Positions 42,420 to 53,590 of a DNA stretch of 64,000 nucleotides are shown one piece after another. The translations under genes and the position numbers were made by a program. The stretch is taken from positions 82,449,610 through 82,513,609 of the forward strand of contig OX454527.1 in assembly GCA_949715645.1 (NCBI GenBank), in the 5' to 3' direction. How positions within the stretch are numbered: the stretch's first letter is position 1; each line of letters begins with the position of its first letter. Source of the DNA: Portevinia maculata. Lineage: Eukaryota; Arthropoda; Insecta; Diptera; Syrphidae. The notes beneath the pieces were generated by a model. It did no database searches. It was not told where the DNA came from and saw only the letters and a program-made list of their open reading frames with translations.

Positions 42420-44833
42420 GACTTTAAGCTGCGCCTGGGTACTGTTAGGAATGATCGTAACAACCGGGTAGGAGAAGGTATATGTATCTACGTTAAGGAT
42501 TGTCTGTCAACAAAAATTGTATATTCTTCCACTTTGTCAGATGTTGAGTTTCTTTGACTTGATGTCAAAAGTGAATGCGAAAAATGTTCATTTGTGACAG
42601 TTTACTGCCTCCCTGTAAATTTAGGGAAGAGAATCTAAAGGGGTTTGAAAATACCTAGGTTTAGTCCAAATTATAAGAACATTTTGATGGGTGGAGACTT
42701 TAATGTGAACTACCTAGAAGTGAATAGTACTACCCAATTGTTTAATTATTTCTGTGATAAAATAGGATTAAGTGTTCTGAATACACGATGGCCAACCTGC
42801 TTTCAGTCATTTCGAAACCCGTCGCTCATTGATATGTTTCTCACGAGTTCAAAGCAACGAATAAATGGGAGCGATCAAGTTCGGCTTACGTTCGATTTCG
42901 TCCATGACCTCCTATTTTGTTCGTCTAAGTTTAATATCAGTGGTTCTTATAATGTTAAGACAATTTCTTACAAGTCTTTTCATAATATAGACATCACACA
43001 TCTCCACCAAAATATTGGCAACTTTGGCCTGAACAATATTTACAACGTATCTGACATTAACTAGAATGTTTCCCTGCTGACTTCGACAGTATCAGAGCTC
43101 TATGAAAGCTATGTTCCTACTGTAACAAAAGTCATCAGGCCACAGGGTTGTCCATGGTTTAATCACCGGCTTAAGCTGTTGATCCAGGAAAGGGAGCGCT
43201 TTTTCAGGAGGTTTAAGAGAGCTAAATCTGATTACAATAGGAGGTAATATATCTTCGCTCGAAATAGATTCACTGCCTCGATACGTTCTGCTAAGTATTC
43301 CTATTTTCAGCAACGACTTGATCCCAAGTTAAGCTCTAGAGTCCTGTGGAAAAACTTGAAGGATTCTGGTTTGGTTGATAATGAACAACCAGGGTGTGTG
43401 TTCAGTCCGACTGAAATAGGCTCAGTTCTCATTCCTACTTCATCGAATGCTTGCTATTTTAACCTCACTGACTCAAGTTCAAGTGAGTAGTTTGCTTTTA
43501 GATGCATAAGTAATCTGGATGCTGTAATAGCAATTCGTTCGGTTAAATCCAATGCATCAGGCTTTGATAATATCTCGCGAAAATTTATTAAAATTATCCT
43601 CCCTTTTCTTCTTCCCTATATAGTTCATGTTTTCAATTACTGTATATATAGCTGTCAGTTTCCAGAGCAGTGAAAGTGCTCCAAAATCAATCCTATTCCA
43701 AAAAAATCAAACCCCACTAACCCCACTGAGTTTAGACCCATAAGTGTACTTCCCTTTCTTTCAAAAGCTTTTGATAAGATTTTGTCGTATCAAATTCAAG
43801 AAGATTTGGATAGGCGGAATACGCTCTCCAAGTTCCAATCCGGTTTTCGAAGGAAGCACAGCTGTGAATCAGCCGTAATTAAGGTCACAACCGATTTAAG
43901 GATAGCATTGGACTTAAATGAAATAAGTGTAATGGTGACTCCAAATGTTTCTAAAGCGTTTGATTCAATTAATCATTCAATACTAATAAACAAGCTTAAG
44001 AATAACTTTCAGTTCTCTCGTACTGTCCTGAAACTGATTATCAACTATCTATGCGATCGCTTACTGACAGTAAAAACCGATCATGGAAGCTCCAGTCCAT
44101 ATACGGTTAACGTAGGTGTTCCTCAATGGTCAGTGCTAGGACCACTTTTTTTTCTGTTTTTATAAATGGCCTTCCTGATATTCTGGAAAACTGCCATGTT
44201 CACCTTTATGCAGATGACGTCATTATATACATGTCCTGAAAACTAGGTCTGATGGAAGATTGTGTGGCTAGACTAAATGAAGATTTGTCGCGTATTCAGA
44301 TGTGATCTGATCTAAATACTCTAAAACTAAATCCTGCTAAATCGTTGGGCTCAACAAGTGAAATCTCATTACCTGTACCTACCTCCTCTTGTTGTGAACA
44401 ATGTCACTATTCCCTACGTGGAGCAGGTCAAATACCTTGGATTTAGAATTAACAGAAAACTAAGTTGTTGTGATGCCACATCTGATACGAACAGAAAAGT
44501 CTACGGTGGGCTACGAAGCTTGGGAACATCCGCGCATATGCTCCTTTCGAAGATGAAAATGCATCTTATGAAAAGCTTGGTGCTCCCATTTTTGTCCAAC
44601 AATTGTACAGTGTGCCCCAGTTTGGATTATGAATGCAGGCGTAAAATGAACGTTTCCTTTAACGATTGCATTCGGTATATTTATGATATTCCAAGATGTG
44701 TTAGTGTTGCCCAACAGAAAAGGTCTCTGTTAGGAATGAGTTTTGACGAGTATTATGATTTTAGAACCATCCTTAAGCTTCATGGAATCCTTCATAATAA
44801 ATGTCCTGAATATTTGAGTGAGTATATCAGAAT
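42420..44833 (+). pseudogene. CR1/Jockey-type LINE ORF2, endonuclease and RT
   Basis: Order along the strand: endonuclease middle (VGEGICIYVKDCLSTKI), GGDFNVNYLEVNSTTQ and NPSLIDMFLTSS; linker (CPWFNHRLKLLIQERERFFR); RT start (NASGFDNISRKFIKIILPFL), PIPKKSNPTNPTEFRPISVL, SKFQSGFRRKHSCESAVIKV, MVTPNVSKAFDSINHSILIN, NVGVPQWSVLGPLFFLF (Gly of PQG is Trp), HLYADDVIIYMS in a shifted frame, and the thumb VEQVKYLGFRINRKLS. Many stops and shifts. The chain breaks at about 44833 and resumes at 47270. Confidence 0.75.
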
Positions 44834-45248
44834 ACTGGAAGAAAATCTAACATCAAGAGCGCGAATCAATAAAACACAAATAGACGAATTAATAGCACTA
44901 CTACAAACAATACTTAAACAAAACTACTTCACATTTAATGACAAATTCTACACACAAGAGGAAGGTCTAGCAATGGGTTCACCATTGAGCAGACTACTAG
45001 CAGACATATACCTCAACCACTTCGAAAACAAATATATCCTATCTAACCTCAACACACAACATCAAAAGATAATAACATATTCAAGATACGTAGATGACAC
45101 CTTCGATGGAACACAAAAACAAATAGACATCCTCAAAAACTTCATTACCAGCTTAAACAGCAAAATACAATTCACAGCCGAAATCGAACTTGACAACAAA
45201 TTAAACTTCATGGAATTAACAATCCAAAAAAAAACAACAACAAACTAA
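44358..45248 (+). other. In-frame chimeric reading frame of two retroelements
   Basis: One uninterrupted 296-codon frame: its first ~158 codons are the thumb and C-terminal part of the CR1/Jockey-type RT and the rest is the Penelope-like RT core, joined at the insertion point. It is most likely accidental, since both partners are broken elsewhere. Confidence 0.75.
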
Positions 45249-45770
45249 AATACAAAATATATAGAAAACCAACAATACACAAGGACTCACACCACCCGCC
45301 CACACAAAAAATGGCAGCGTATACCGCGTTCATCAATAGACTCCTCACCATACCCATGGATACAAAAGACTTCCAAGAAGAAGTCAACATAATAAAACAA
45401 ATAGCGAAAGCAAACGGATGCAACAAATCAAATTGAAAAGCTCATCGAAAAACGAAAAAAGAAAATGAACAATACAAACAACAGCAACAACCAAAGAATA
45501 GAAACAAAATACATATCCATTGAATACACAAACAAGATACCATACATAATATCCAACGAATTCAAAAAACATAACATTAAAATCTCATTCAAAACAAACA
45601 ACAATATACAAAATATCCTGAAATTACAACAGAAAACCGACAACAAAAGAAAATCTGGAGTATATAGAATTACATGTGACGACTGTAACAAATATTACAT
45701 TGGACAAACAGGAAGAAGCTTCTACGAAAGATTCGTAGAAGACAAACCAAAAATACAAAATCTAACTACG
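44834..45770 (+). pseudogene. Penelope-like RT and GIY-YIG endonuclease
   Basis: RT part: NYFTFNDKFYTQEEGLAMGS, PLSRLLADIYLNHFENKYI, the catalytic YSRYVDDTFDGTQKQI and KLNFMELTIQK. The linker has KIYRKPTIHKDSHHPPTQK, AAYTAFINRLLTIPM and EVNIIKQIAKANGC. The endonuclease in the frame 45465-45782 has SGVYRITCDDCNKYYIGQTG and RSFYERFVED, i.e. the GIY and YIG halves followed by the Arg-helix. Shifts near 45248, 45435 and 45745 break it. The C-terminus (SRLLDALE...YEIYKANKT) is readable to about 45970. The endonuclease cuts target DNA for this class of retroelement. Confidence 0.8.
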
Positions 45771-46152
45771 CTCTACATCTAATCAACAACAATCACAACT
45801 TATCTGACTTTGAAACAAACCTTACACCCATCCAGATATGTAAGAAGAGCCGACTACTTGACGCCCTTGAATAATATGAAATATATAAAGCCAACAAAAC
45901 AGAAGAGGAAAGAATACTGAACAATAAACTATTATTCAAAACAAACGAGCTATACGAAACAGCAATAAAGCACAGCACATAAACAACAAGGAAGGAAGCA
46001 AACAACAATAGACACCAGCAAACCCAAAACATACTGTCAAAAGAAGCGAGACAACGTAATATCATTACAATAAAACAATAAAGGATTAGTACAAGCACCT
46101 TATGATGAAAACAAGTTTTCGAAACGCATAGCGCAAACAAATTTACATAAAA
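44834..46152 (+). mobile_element. Penelope-like element, 5'-truncated
   Basis: RT and GIY-YIG endonuclease segments occur in order, followed by a 3' region with TTCGAAACGCATAGCGCAAA. It interrupts the CR1/Jockey-type LINE: LINE protein sequence stops at YLSEYIR (about 44833) and starts again near 47270. A mini-me-like repeat follows without gap at 46153. I did not find a clear duplication. Confidence 0.75.
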
Positions 46153-47130
46153 AACATAGGGGCGGGCTACAGTCCGCTTGGGCGAACTGTTGGATACCCT
46201 ATTCATATTCCTATCCCTAATAAGTGGGCGTGACAAAAATTTAAAGGATTTTATCGAAAAAACTAAGCTTTCGTCAATAAAAACGCTCCCTAGCTCAAAC
46301 TTTGGTTTTTCAATAAAATTGTTTTATTTAGTTGTGGGCGTGTCAGTAGACGAATTTTAAAAAAAATTAAGCATGAGCATAAAGGGCACCTAGAGAGTAT
46401 ATACTATAAATTTCAGCTCCCTAGCTCAAACTTTGGACTTTCAAAAATAAAAATAAAAATAATTGTGGGCGTGTCAGTAGGCGGATTTTGAAAATATTTA
46501 CACATGAGCATAAAGAGCCCCTAGAGAGTATATATTATAAATTTCAGCTCCCTACCTCAAATTTTGGTTTTTCAATAAAATTGTTTTATTTAATTGTGGG
46601 CGTGTCAGTGGACGGATTTTGAAAATTTTATGTCCCAAGCAGTTTTATGGGCCATAGATCATATATAAAAAATTTCAGCTTTCTAGCTCAAAGTTCAATT
46701 TTTTCCAAAATTTGTTTTATTTAATTGTGGGCGTGTCAGTGGGCGGATTTTGAAAATTGTATGTCCCAATCAGTTTTATGGGCCATAGATCATGTATAAA
46801 AAATTTCAGCTCTCTAGCTCAAAATTCGATTTTTTCCAAAATTTTGTTTTTTTGAGTTTGTGGGCGTGTCTGTGGGCGGATTTCAAAAATTCTTAAACTT
46901 CATTATTTCGGGACCCTAGAGAGTATATGGTTAAAATTTCAGCTCTCTAGGTCCAGTTTAAAGGCCTAATTTTTGCCGACGGACGGACGGACGGACGGAC
47001 GGACATGGCTAGGTCGACATTACTATCGATGCTGATCATAAATATAGTAACTTTTAGGGGTCTACGGGCAATATTAAGGTATGTTACAAACTATGCGTCA
47101 AAATTAATATACCCCTAGAATAGGGTATAA
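46153..47130 (+). mobile_element. mini-me-like repeat, copy C
   Basis: Complete: ACATAGGGGCGGGCTACAGT start, six diverged ~125-bp units, (GACG)n at 46978-47004, and the CCCCTAGAATAGGGTATA end. It lies directly at the 3' end of the Penelope-like element, so it may have inserted in its tail. Confidence 0.75.
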
Positions 47131-47264
47131 ACAAATAAGGAACAATAAGTTGTGATACAATTTGACAATAAAATAATATAAAAGAAAATTAAATCTGTCT
47201 TTTTTATTATAAACTTTAATCAACAGAAAACGCAACTAGAGACAAAAGAAAACAAAAATGAATA

Positions 47265-47456
47265 TATTACGAGTACGTTTGTTCAGTCACCAAGAGGTAT
47301 TAGGCTTCTTTTACCGCGATTCACGCACACAGTGGGAGAGCGATCGTTCTTCGTCAAAGCTGTTCGATTATGGAATTTTCTTCCACCTCAATTACACAGA
47401 ATAAGTTCGTCAGTCGTATTTCGGGGAAACTATTTCTACACACATGTCGCAGCTCG
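47265..47456 (+). pseudogene. C-terminus of the interrupted CR1/Jockey-type LINE
   Basis: Reads SPRGIRLLLPRFTHTVGERS and FFVKAVRLWNFLPPQLHRIS, the RSF--RxWNxLP motif that closes ORF2 of CR1/Jockey-type LINEs. It fits as the continuation of the frame that stops at 44833. Confidence 0.65.
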
Positions 47457-47482
47457 CAGGTGGCAATAGTGCGATGGTGGTG
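47457..47482 (+). mobile_element. tRNA-derived SINE, 5' piece (copy 2)
   Basis: AGGTGGCAATAGTGCGATGG is the A-box side of the tRNA-like head also seen inverted at 62870-62897. It stops at TGGTGGTG, the target duplication of the 3.3-kb element, and resumes at 50782. Confidence 0.65.
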
Positions 47483-47639
47483 CAGGGTTGTGACTTTACT
47501 GCAATTGCAGTAGATCTACTACTTTTTTTCGAAAAAAAAATCGACTGCCTTTAAATAAAATCTACTGCACTTTTGGTCTTACGAAATCATGCAATATGTA
47601 AATGTAATCCACAAAATATTTTTTTAATTCTATCACTGA

Positions 47640-47777
47640 ATGCAGTCAGTCTCATTCTTCCTGATGAAATCCACCTATTACCTAATTATAATGTTCATAC
47701 GGCTTTAATAATGCAGTCAGTCTCATTCTTCCTGATGAAATCCACCTATTACCTAATTATAATGTTCATACGGCTTT
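47640..47777. repeat. Perfect 67-bp direct duplication
   Basis: 47640-47706 and 47711-47777 are identical over 67 bases (ATGCAGTCAGTCTCATTCTT...), separated by AATA. A recent local tandem duplication within the 3.3-kb transposon. Confidence 0.95.
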
Positions 47778-48546
47778 CGGCTATATTTTGATGAGAGGTG
47801 ACCAGAGTATATCCATATAATGAGTAGGGACACTCTCTCTACATATGCATTTCCTACTACTACAAAGCAAAATGCAGAAAAAAACCTACAATATGTGGAA
47901 GCAGGTCAAAATCATGTGTTTTAACGCTTATGGAACGACCGCTGTGGAAAAAACGATACACAGTATATTTTTACTGACGGCATGCTTCGTAAGACAAATG
48001 AATGTGGGTTTTTTCATAATGCTTTATTTATAGGCGTATCGACTTGATCCTCGTTGTGTGTATCTTTTCACTTCGTACAGTGCTATCTGCTTTGCTTTTT
48101 TTAGAATGGTTTATGGCTGGTTTTTCTGATTTTTTTTTTTTTTACTAATTACACCTAATTATGAAATTCTACAATTACCCTTCAGTCAAATATATGAAAA
48201 TAAATGCTTCTTCTTTGCTTTGATTTCGTTAAAAATAATGCAATCCGGTTTTCGGTCTAGTAACAATAAACATGATTTGAATCATTATTTGCTAGTTTTT
48301 ATTGTTGTTGGTCACACTGGTTTTGCAATAAGGTTCGGAAGGGCGGGCTGTGCTTACGTCTTTTCATAATGTACTTTTAAAGGCGTATTGACTTAGATTC
48401 TTGTCAGTCGTGCGAAACAAGTGAAGAAAACAAAATACGGGGTGACGCGTTTTAGTACTCAGAGCAAACAAATATGTAAGAGTGTACGTGTTTTTGAAAA
48501 GAAAAAGCTCTACTGTTTTTTTAATTTAAAAATATTGTAAGAACAA

Positions 48547-49190
48547 ATGGGAAACATACTTTAAAGTGTTTGGCCTGCGGTCGAGAGGAAAAACAAATTG
48601 TCTGGAAAATACCTTCGAGGTTTTACGCAACCGAAGAGGAAATAACGAGTAACTGACTCCCTTTCAATTCATTAGTTCATTTTAAAGAACATTTTCAGCA
48701 AAGTACATGGAGGATATAACACATGGGAACTGCAGCCAACAATGAATTTAGAGCTTCCCGACGTTGAAATGCAGTTAAAATCATCAAAAGAGAAGGACAA
48801 TCTGAAAAACATTTTCAAACCACAATCTGACTATAAAACTGTTGATTTCGGTAGCAAAAATGCGTTTTATTATTTTGCAGGCTACATTTAAAAAAAAAAC
48901 GTCAAAAACACAAGCGTGAGCTGAAATTAAGTCAGAAACATAGTGCTTCCTCCATATTTACAGATTTCAAAGAAACTCTTCTCAAGAGTTTTTAGATGCG
49001 ATACAGAGCCTGGAGCAACAATTTATTTCTCGTTTTCCCAATTTGTACTTTTGTTATAATTTTGAAATGAAAATGTATAATATATTAAAGAATGAATTTG
49101 ATTACTTTTGCTCTAAAAATCCAAACAACAAATTATTAGAATTTAGAAAAAAAAATAAGACTGATATGAATAGCAACTAATAGAAATTGA
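48547..49190 (+). pseudogene. Unassigned transposase-like remnant inside the 3.3-kb transposon
   Basis: Readable pieces: LKCLACGREEKQIVWKIPSR (48560s) with a Cys pair, later KNAFYYFAGYI (about 48855-48890), then SLEQQFISRFPNLYFCYNFE and FDYFCSKNPNNKLLEFRKK. The Tyr-x-Ala-Gly-Tyr-Ile box recalls the C-terminal part of P-superfamily transposases, and the Cys-rich start could be a THAP-like finger, but I cannot confirm either. Many stops intervene. Confidence 0.35.
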
Positions 49191-49297
49191 GGCAGTTGCA
49201 ACAACCGAGGTTGTTGCACTTACCGGGTTACATTTTTTTAAATAAAAAATGATGACATAGCCATTTTACTATGTTTCTGTAGAGGTAATGACATGTA

Positions 49298-50363
49298 CTA
49301 GGTGGCGCAAAAGTCATTAGCCTTTCTAAAATTTAAGACATTCATTAAAAAAAACATAGGGGCGGGCTACAGTCCGCTTGGGCGAACTGTTGGATACCCT
49401 ATTCTTATTCCTATATCTCATAAGTGGGCGTGACAAAAATTTAAAGGATTTTATCGAAAAAAATAAGCTTTTGTAAATAAAAACGCTCCCTAGCTCAAAC
49501 TTTGGTTTTTCAATAAAATTGTTTTATTTAATTGTGGGCGTGTCAGTAGGCGGATTTAAAAAAAATTTAAGTATGAGCATAAAGGGCACCTAGAGAGTAT
49601 ATACTATAATTTTCAGCTCCCTAGCTCAAATTTGGACTTTAAAAAATAAAAATAAAATAATTGTGGGCGTGTCAGTAGGCGGATTTTGAAAATATTTACA
49701 CATGAGCATAAAGGGCCCCTAGAGAGTATATATTAAAAATTTCAGCTCCCTAGCTCAAATTTTGGTTTTTCAAAAAAAATATTTTATTTAATTGTGGGCG
49801 TGTCAGTTTGCGGATTTTGAAAATTTTATGTCCCAAGCAGTTTTATAGGCCAAAGATCATATATAAAAAATTTCAGCTTTCTAGCTCAAAATTCAATTTT
49901 TCCCAAAATTTGTTTTATTTAATTGTGGGCGTGTCAGTGGGCGGATTTTGAAAATTTTATGTCCCAATCAGTTTTATGGGCCATAGATCATATATAAAAA
50001 ATTTCAGCTCTCTAGCTCAAAATTCGATTTTTTCCAAAATTTTGTTTTTTTGAGTTTGTGGGCGTGTCTGAGGGCGGATTTCAAAAATTCTTAAACTTGA
50101 TTATTTCGGGACCCTAGAGAGTATATGGTTAAAATTTCAGCTCTCTAGGTCCAGTTTAAAGGCCTAATTTTTGCCGACGGACGGACGGACGGACGGACGG
50201 ACATGGCTAGATCGACATTACTATGCGATGCTGATCATAAATATAGTAACTTTTAGGGGTCTACGAGCAATATTAAGGTATGTTACAAACTATGCGTCAA
50301 AATTAATATACCCCTAGAATAGGGTATAAAAAACAGCCGGGTGACAACTCTTGCGCAACCTTG
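49298..50363. mobile_element. TA-type MITE interrupted by mini-me-like copy D
   Basis: The left end CTAGGTGGCGCAAAAGT and the reverse complement of the right end CAAGGTTGCGCAAGAGT form a terminal inverted repeat with TA on both sides (49296-49297, 50364-50365). Without the insertion (49353-50329) the MITE would be about 89 bp. The ends resemble those of the intact MITE at 57478-57706. Confidence 0.6.
49353..50329 (+). mobile_element. mini-me-like repeat, copy D
   Basis: Complete, with (GACG)n at about 50177-50202. Nearly identical to the inverted copy E, including the unusual CCTATATCTCATAAGTGG and GTATGAGCATAAAGGGCACC variants, so one probably derives recently from the other. Confidence 0.8.
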
Positions 50364-50781
50364 TATTTACAAAAGAAATTGGTCCGGGTCCAAACAAAAC
50401 AAAACCAAAAGGAGAACATGCAAATAAAAAAAGATGAATAAACGCAAGAAGCTGCACTAATCAAGGTAAATCTGTTGAAAAGTTGCACTTATAGTGTCAA
50501 GAAGTGCGACGACTTTAGTGTTGCGAAAATCGAGGAGTTGCGTAAATCGAGGGTTGCGTTAGCCGAGTTCGTACTGTATAGGAATTTTTGTTTTGTTCTG
50601 TTTTTGTTATGTTTTAAAGAAAAATAAAGGATTATTTTAATATTTTAAATTATTTATGTGTGTATATATTTTGTCTTACTTATATTTTGAAAATATAAAA
50701 ATCTACTGCGAAACAGTTGAATCTACTGCGTTTTTTTTTTCAAATCTACTGCGGACATCTTTTCAAAAAGTCCCATCCCTG

Positions 50782-50875
50782 TGGTAGTGTATTCACTAAG
50801 TTATTGGCAGTTCGTGTGTTCGAATCCCGAACAGGGCCATAGTTTTTATAAACTGAATACACACAACAAAAACAG
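50782..50875 (+). mobile_element. tRNA-derived SINE, 3' piece of copy 2
   Basis: GTGTATTCACTAAGTTATTG, then GCAGTTCGTGTGTTCGAATC and CC: a B-box (GTTCGAATCC) at the right distance from the A-box side left at 47457-47482. Confidence 0.65.
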
Positions 50876-50889
50876 ATCTCCTTTTCTTT

Positions 50890-51870
50890 TTTTATACCCT
50901 ATTCTAGGGGTATATTAATTTTGACGCATAGTTTGTAACATACCTTAATATTGCCCGTAGACCCCTAAAAGTTACTATATTTATGATCAGCATCGATAGT
51001 AATGTCGATCTAGCCATGTCCGTCCGTCCGTCCGTCCGTCCGTCGGCAAAAATTAGGCCTTTAAACTGGACCTAGAGAGCTGAAATTTTAACCATATACT
51101 CTCTAGGGTCCCGAAATAATCAAGTTTAAGAATTTTTGAAATCCGCCCACAGACACGCCCACAAACTCAAAAAAACAAAATTTTGGAAAAAATCGAATTT
51201 TGAGCTAGAGAGCTCAAATTTTTTATATATGATCTATGGCCCATAAAACTGATTGGGACATAAAATTTTCAAAATCCGCCCACTGACACGCCCACAATTA
51301 AATAAAACAAATTTTGGGAAAAATTGAATTTTGAGCTAGAAAGCTGAAATTTTTTATATATGATCTTTGGCCTATAAAACTGCTTGGGACATAAAATTTT
51401 CAAAATCCGCAAACTGACACGCCCACAATTAAATAAAATATTTTTTTTGAAAAACCAAAATTTGAGCTAGGGAGCTGAAATTTTTAATATATACTCTCTA
51501 GGGGCCCTTTATGCTCATGTGTAAATATTTTCAAAATCCGCCTACTGACACGCCCACAATTATTTTATTTTTATTTTTGAAAGTCCAAATTTGAGCTAGG
51601 GAGCTGAAAATTATAGTATATACTCTCTAGGTGCCCTTTATGCTCATACTTAAATTTTTTTTAAATCCGCCTACTGACACGCCCACAATTAAATAAAACA
51701 ATTTTATTGAAAAACCAAAGTTTGAGCTAGGGAGCGTTTTTATTTACAAAAGCTTATTTTTTTCGATAAAATCCTTTAAATTTTTGTCACGCCCACTTAT
51801 GAGATATAGGAATAAGAATAGGGTATCCAACAGTTCGCCCAAGCGGACTGTAGCCCGCCCCTATGTTTTT
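50890..51870 (-). mobile_element. mini-me-like repeat, copy E
   Basis: Complete inverted near-twin of copy D, about 560 bp downstream. (TCCG)n at about 51018-51043. Confidence 0.8.
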
Positions 51871-52230
51871 TATAGAGTTTCTAATATTACTCCCAAGCCA
51901 TAGTAATATTAACGTTACTCTCAGCAAGCTGAGAGTTACCTATCCTGGTTAAAAGCACCAGACTTGGAACCAGAACTAGGCTCGGACGAATAATAGGGGT
52001 AGGTGGAAAATCGTACATGCGATTTGCATGCATCTTTCTCACTTAAGATAAGAAACCAAAAACCTTCATACTACAACTAGGTTATTCCTATCTAGTAGTT
52101 TTATTTAAACTGTTAAATACGCGTTTGGCAGGCAGCTTCCCAATGGAGGCGCCTGCTAATACCGCCATAAGCACGCGGTTACATCTTATTGCGCTAATTC
52201 AAATGGTTTTATCCTTTGTAATCGGCGCAC
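51871..52230. other. Unassigned, probable 3' side of the next LINE
   Basis: Holds an 11-of-12 inverted pair (GTTACTCTCAGC / GCTGAGAGTTAC at about 51914-51939). The minus-strand translation near 52130 (VLMAVLAGASIGKLPAKRVF) may be a decayed LINE C-terminus. Otherwise nothing recognised. Confidence 0.35.
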
Positions 52231-52239
52231 TTGGTTAGT

Positions 52240-53370
52240 AGTGAAGGCGTGTCTGTTGTTTGCTGGCAAAATGTTTTATTTCATCTTCGACGGTAGCCAT
52301 ACTTAGGTCTCTGTGTTTCTGATAAACCATGGTGCATTTACTATTTTTCTTAGCACTTTGTTTTGAAAAGTTTGTAAAATTTTGATATTACTGGATTTGG
52401 TACAACCCCAAAGTTGTATACCGTATGTCCAAACCGGTTTTAGTACTTGCTTGTATAAAAGCAGCTTGTTCTGCATGCTGAGTTGGGAAAATCTACCAAG
52501 CAGCCAGTGCATTTGTTTACATCGAATGGCGAGCTCTTCGCGTTTCTTCTTGACGTGCGGTTTCCATTTTAATTTCGCATCGATTGTCATTCCCAAATAT
52601 TTTGCCTCGTTTGCGTACGGAATTCGTACCGAATCAATGAAAAAGGGTAAGTTGTCTACATTTCTATAAGTAAAATTCACGTGCGTTGATTTGGCCTCGT
52701 TGAGAGCAAAGCGCCAAGTCTTCGCCCAATCACAAATTTTGTCAATAGAACGTTGGAGTTTATTAGTTGCTGATTCAACGGTATTACTGACCGCTAATAT
52801 AGCTGTATTGTCTGCAAACGTGGCTACTGTTGTGCCTTCTTCTTTCGGAATATCACTAGTGTATATTAGAAATAGGGTCGGTCCAAGAACGCTTCCTTGG
52901 GGAACTCCTGCCGCGATTTCTTTAAATTCAGAGTAATCATTTCCGTGTTTTACACGAAAGAGTCTGTCTGATAAGTAACAACTAAGGATATCAGATAACT
53001 GTTTCGGAAAAGCTTGTCTTAGCTTATGTTTCAAGCCCGTACGCCATACTTTATCAAAGGCCTGAGATACGTCGAGAAAAACACTAGAGCATATTTTTTT
53101 CTCCTCTAGGGCTTTTTCAATTATATCTGTAAATCTGGTCGATTGTAGAATGCTTAGTCCTGAATCCGAATTGGTGATCAGGTATTAATCGACGTTGTTC
53201 GATAATCGGATGTAGGCGCTTTAACAAAAGTTTTTCGAATACCTTCGACATTATCGGTAAGAGCGATATTGGCCTATATGATTTTTTGTCATTTAGTGGT
53301 TTACCGGGCTTTGGAACCATTATAACTTCAGCTACCTTCCATTGTCGTGGAACGTACAATAACCTGAACG
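52240..53370 (-). pseudogene. Jockey-type ORF2, RT
   Basis: Frame 53359-53117: YVPRQWKVAEVIMVPKPGKP, SYRPISLLPIMSKVFEKLLL and IPDHQFGFRTKHSTIDQIYR. A shift follows, and the frame 53034-52303 has AAGVPQGSVLGPTLFLIYTS, then ATFADNTAILAVSN, where the second catalytic Asp of FADD is Asn, and AKYLGMTIDAKLKWKPHVKK, LLLYKQVLKPVWTYGIQLWG and FQNKVLRKIVNAPWFIRN. Apart from the Asn change this 243-codon frame is well preserved. Confidence 0.82.
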
Positions 53371-53374
53371 ATAC

Positions 53375-53590
53375 ATTTATAATAGTCTATTATTTGCCAA
53401 CAAATTCAAGTGGTTACACCAATTATTCTTATTTTGCATTTTAACGGATTTTTATTATGCCGTTACACCCCTCAGCTGCTATTACGTGCTGCCAGACGGT
53501 CCAATTTGCAATCATCGGCATCAGAGCAATATATTTAGGCAAAATTCATCCGGTTGCCTCTCACGTCCAAAATTTACTGCGGGCTCTTGG
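53375..53590. other. Foreign segment within the Jockey RT
   Basis: The protein reads LIKFAYLIDQ before (minus strand) and FRLLYVPRQWKV after. About 215 bp in between do not encode the expected RT residues and hold no motif I know. Either a small insertion or a replaced segment. Confidence 0.45.

Larger units (their letters stand above)
47483..50781. mobile_element. 3.3-kb transposon with 8-bp duplication (hAT or P superfamily)
   Basis: CAGGGTTGTGACTTT at 47483 and the reverse complement of the right end, CAGGGATGGGACTTT, match at 13 of 15 bases. Flanks are TGGTGGTG (47475-47482) and TGGTAGTG (50782-50789). Subterminal GCAGTAGAT/ATCTACTGC motifs occur twice near the left end (47507, 47562) and three times near the right end (50700-50755). 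Joining the flanks restores a tRNA-like SINE. About 1.07 kb of its length is a later MITE plus a mini-me-like repeat. Both hAT and P superfamilies give 8-bp duplications. Confidence 0.8.

Noticed and set aside
45208..46236. Several 60-147-codon minus-strand frames
   Set aside because: They are antisense shadows of the A-rich Penelope-like coding strand.
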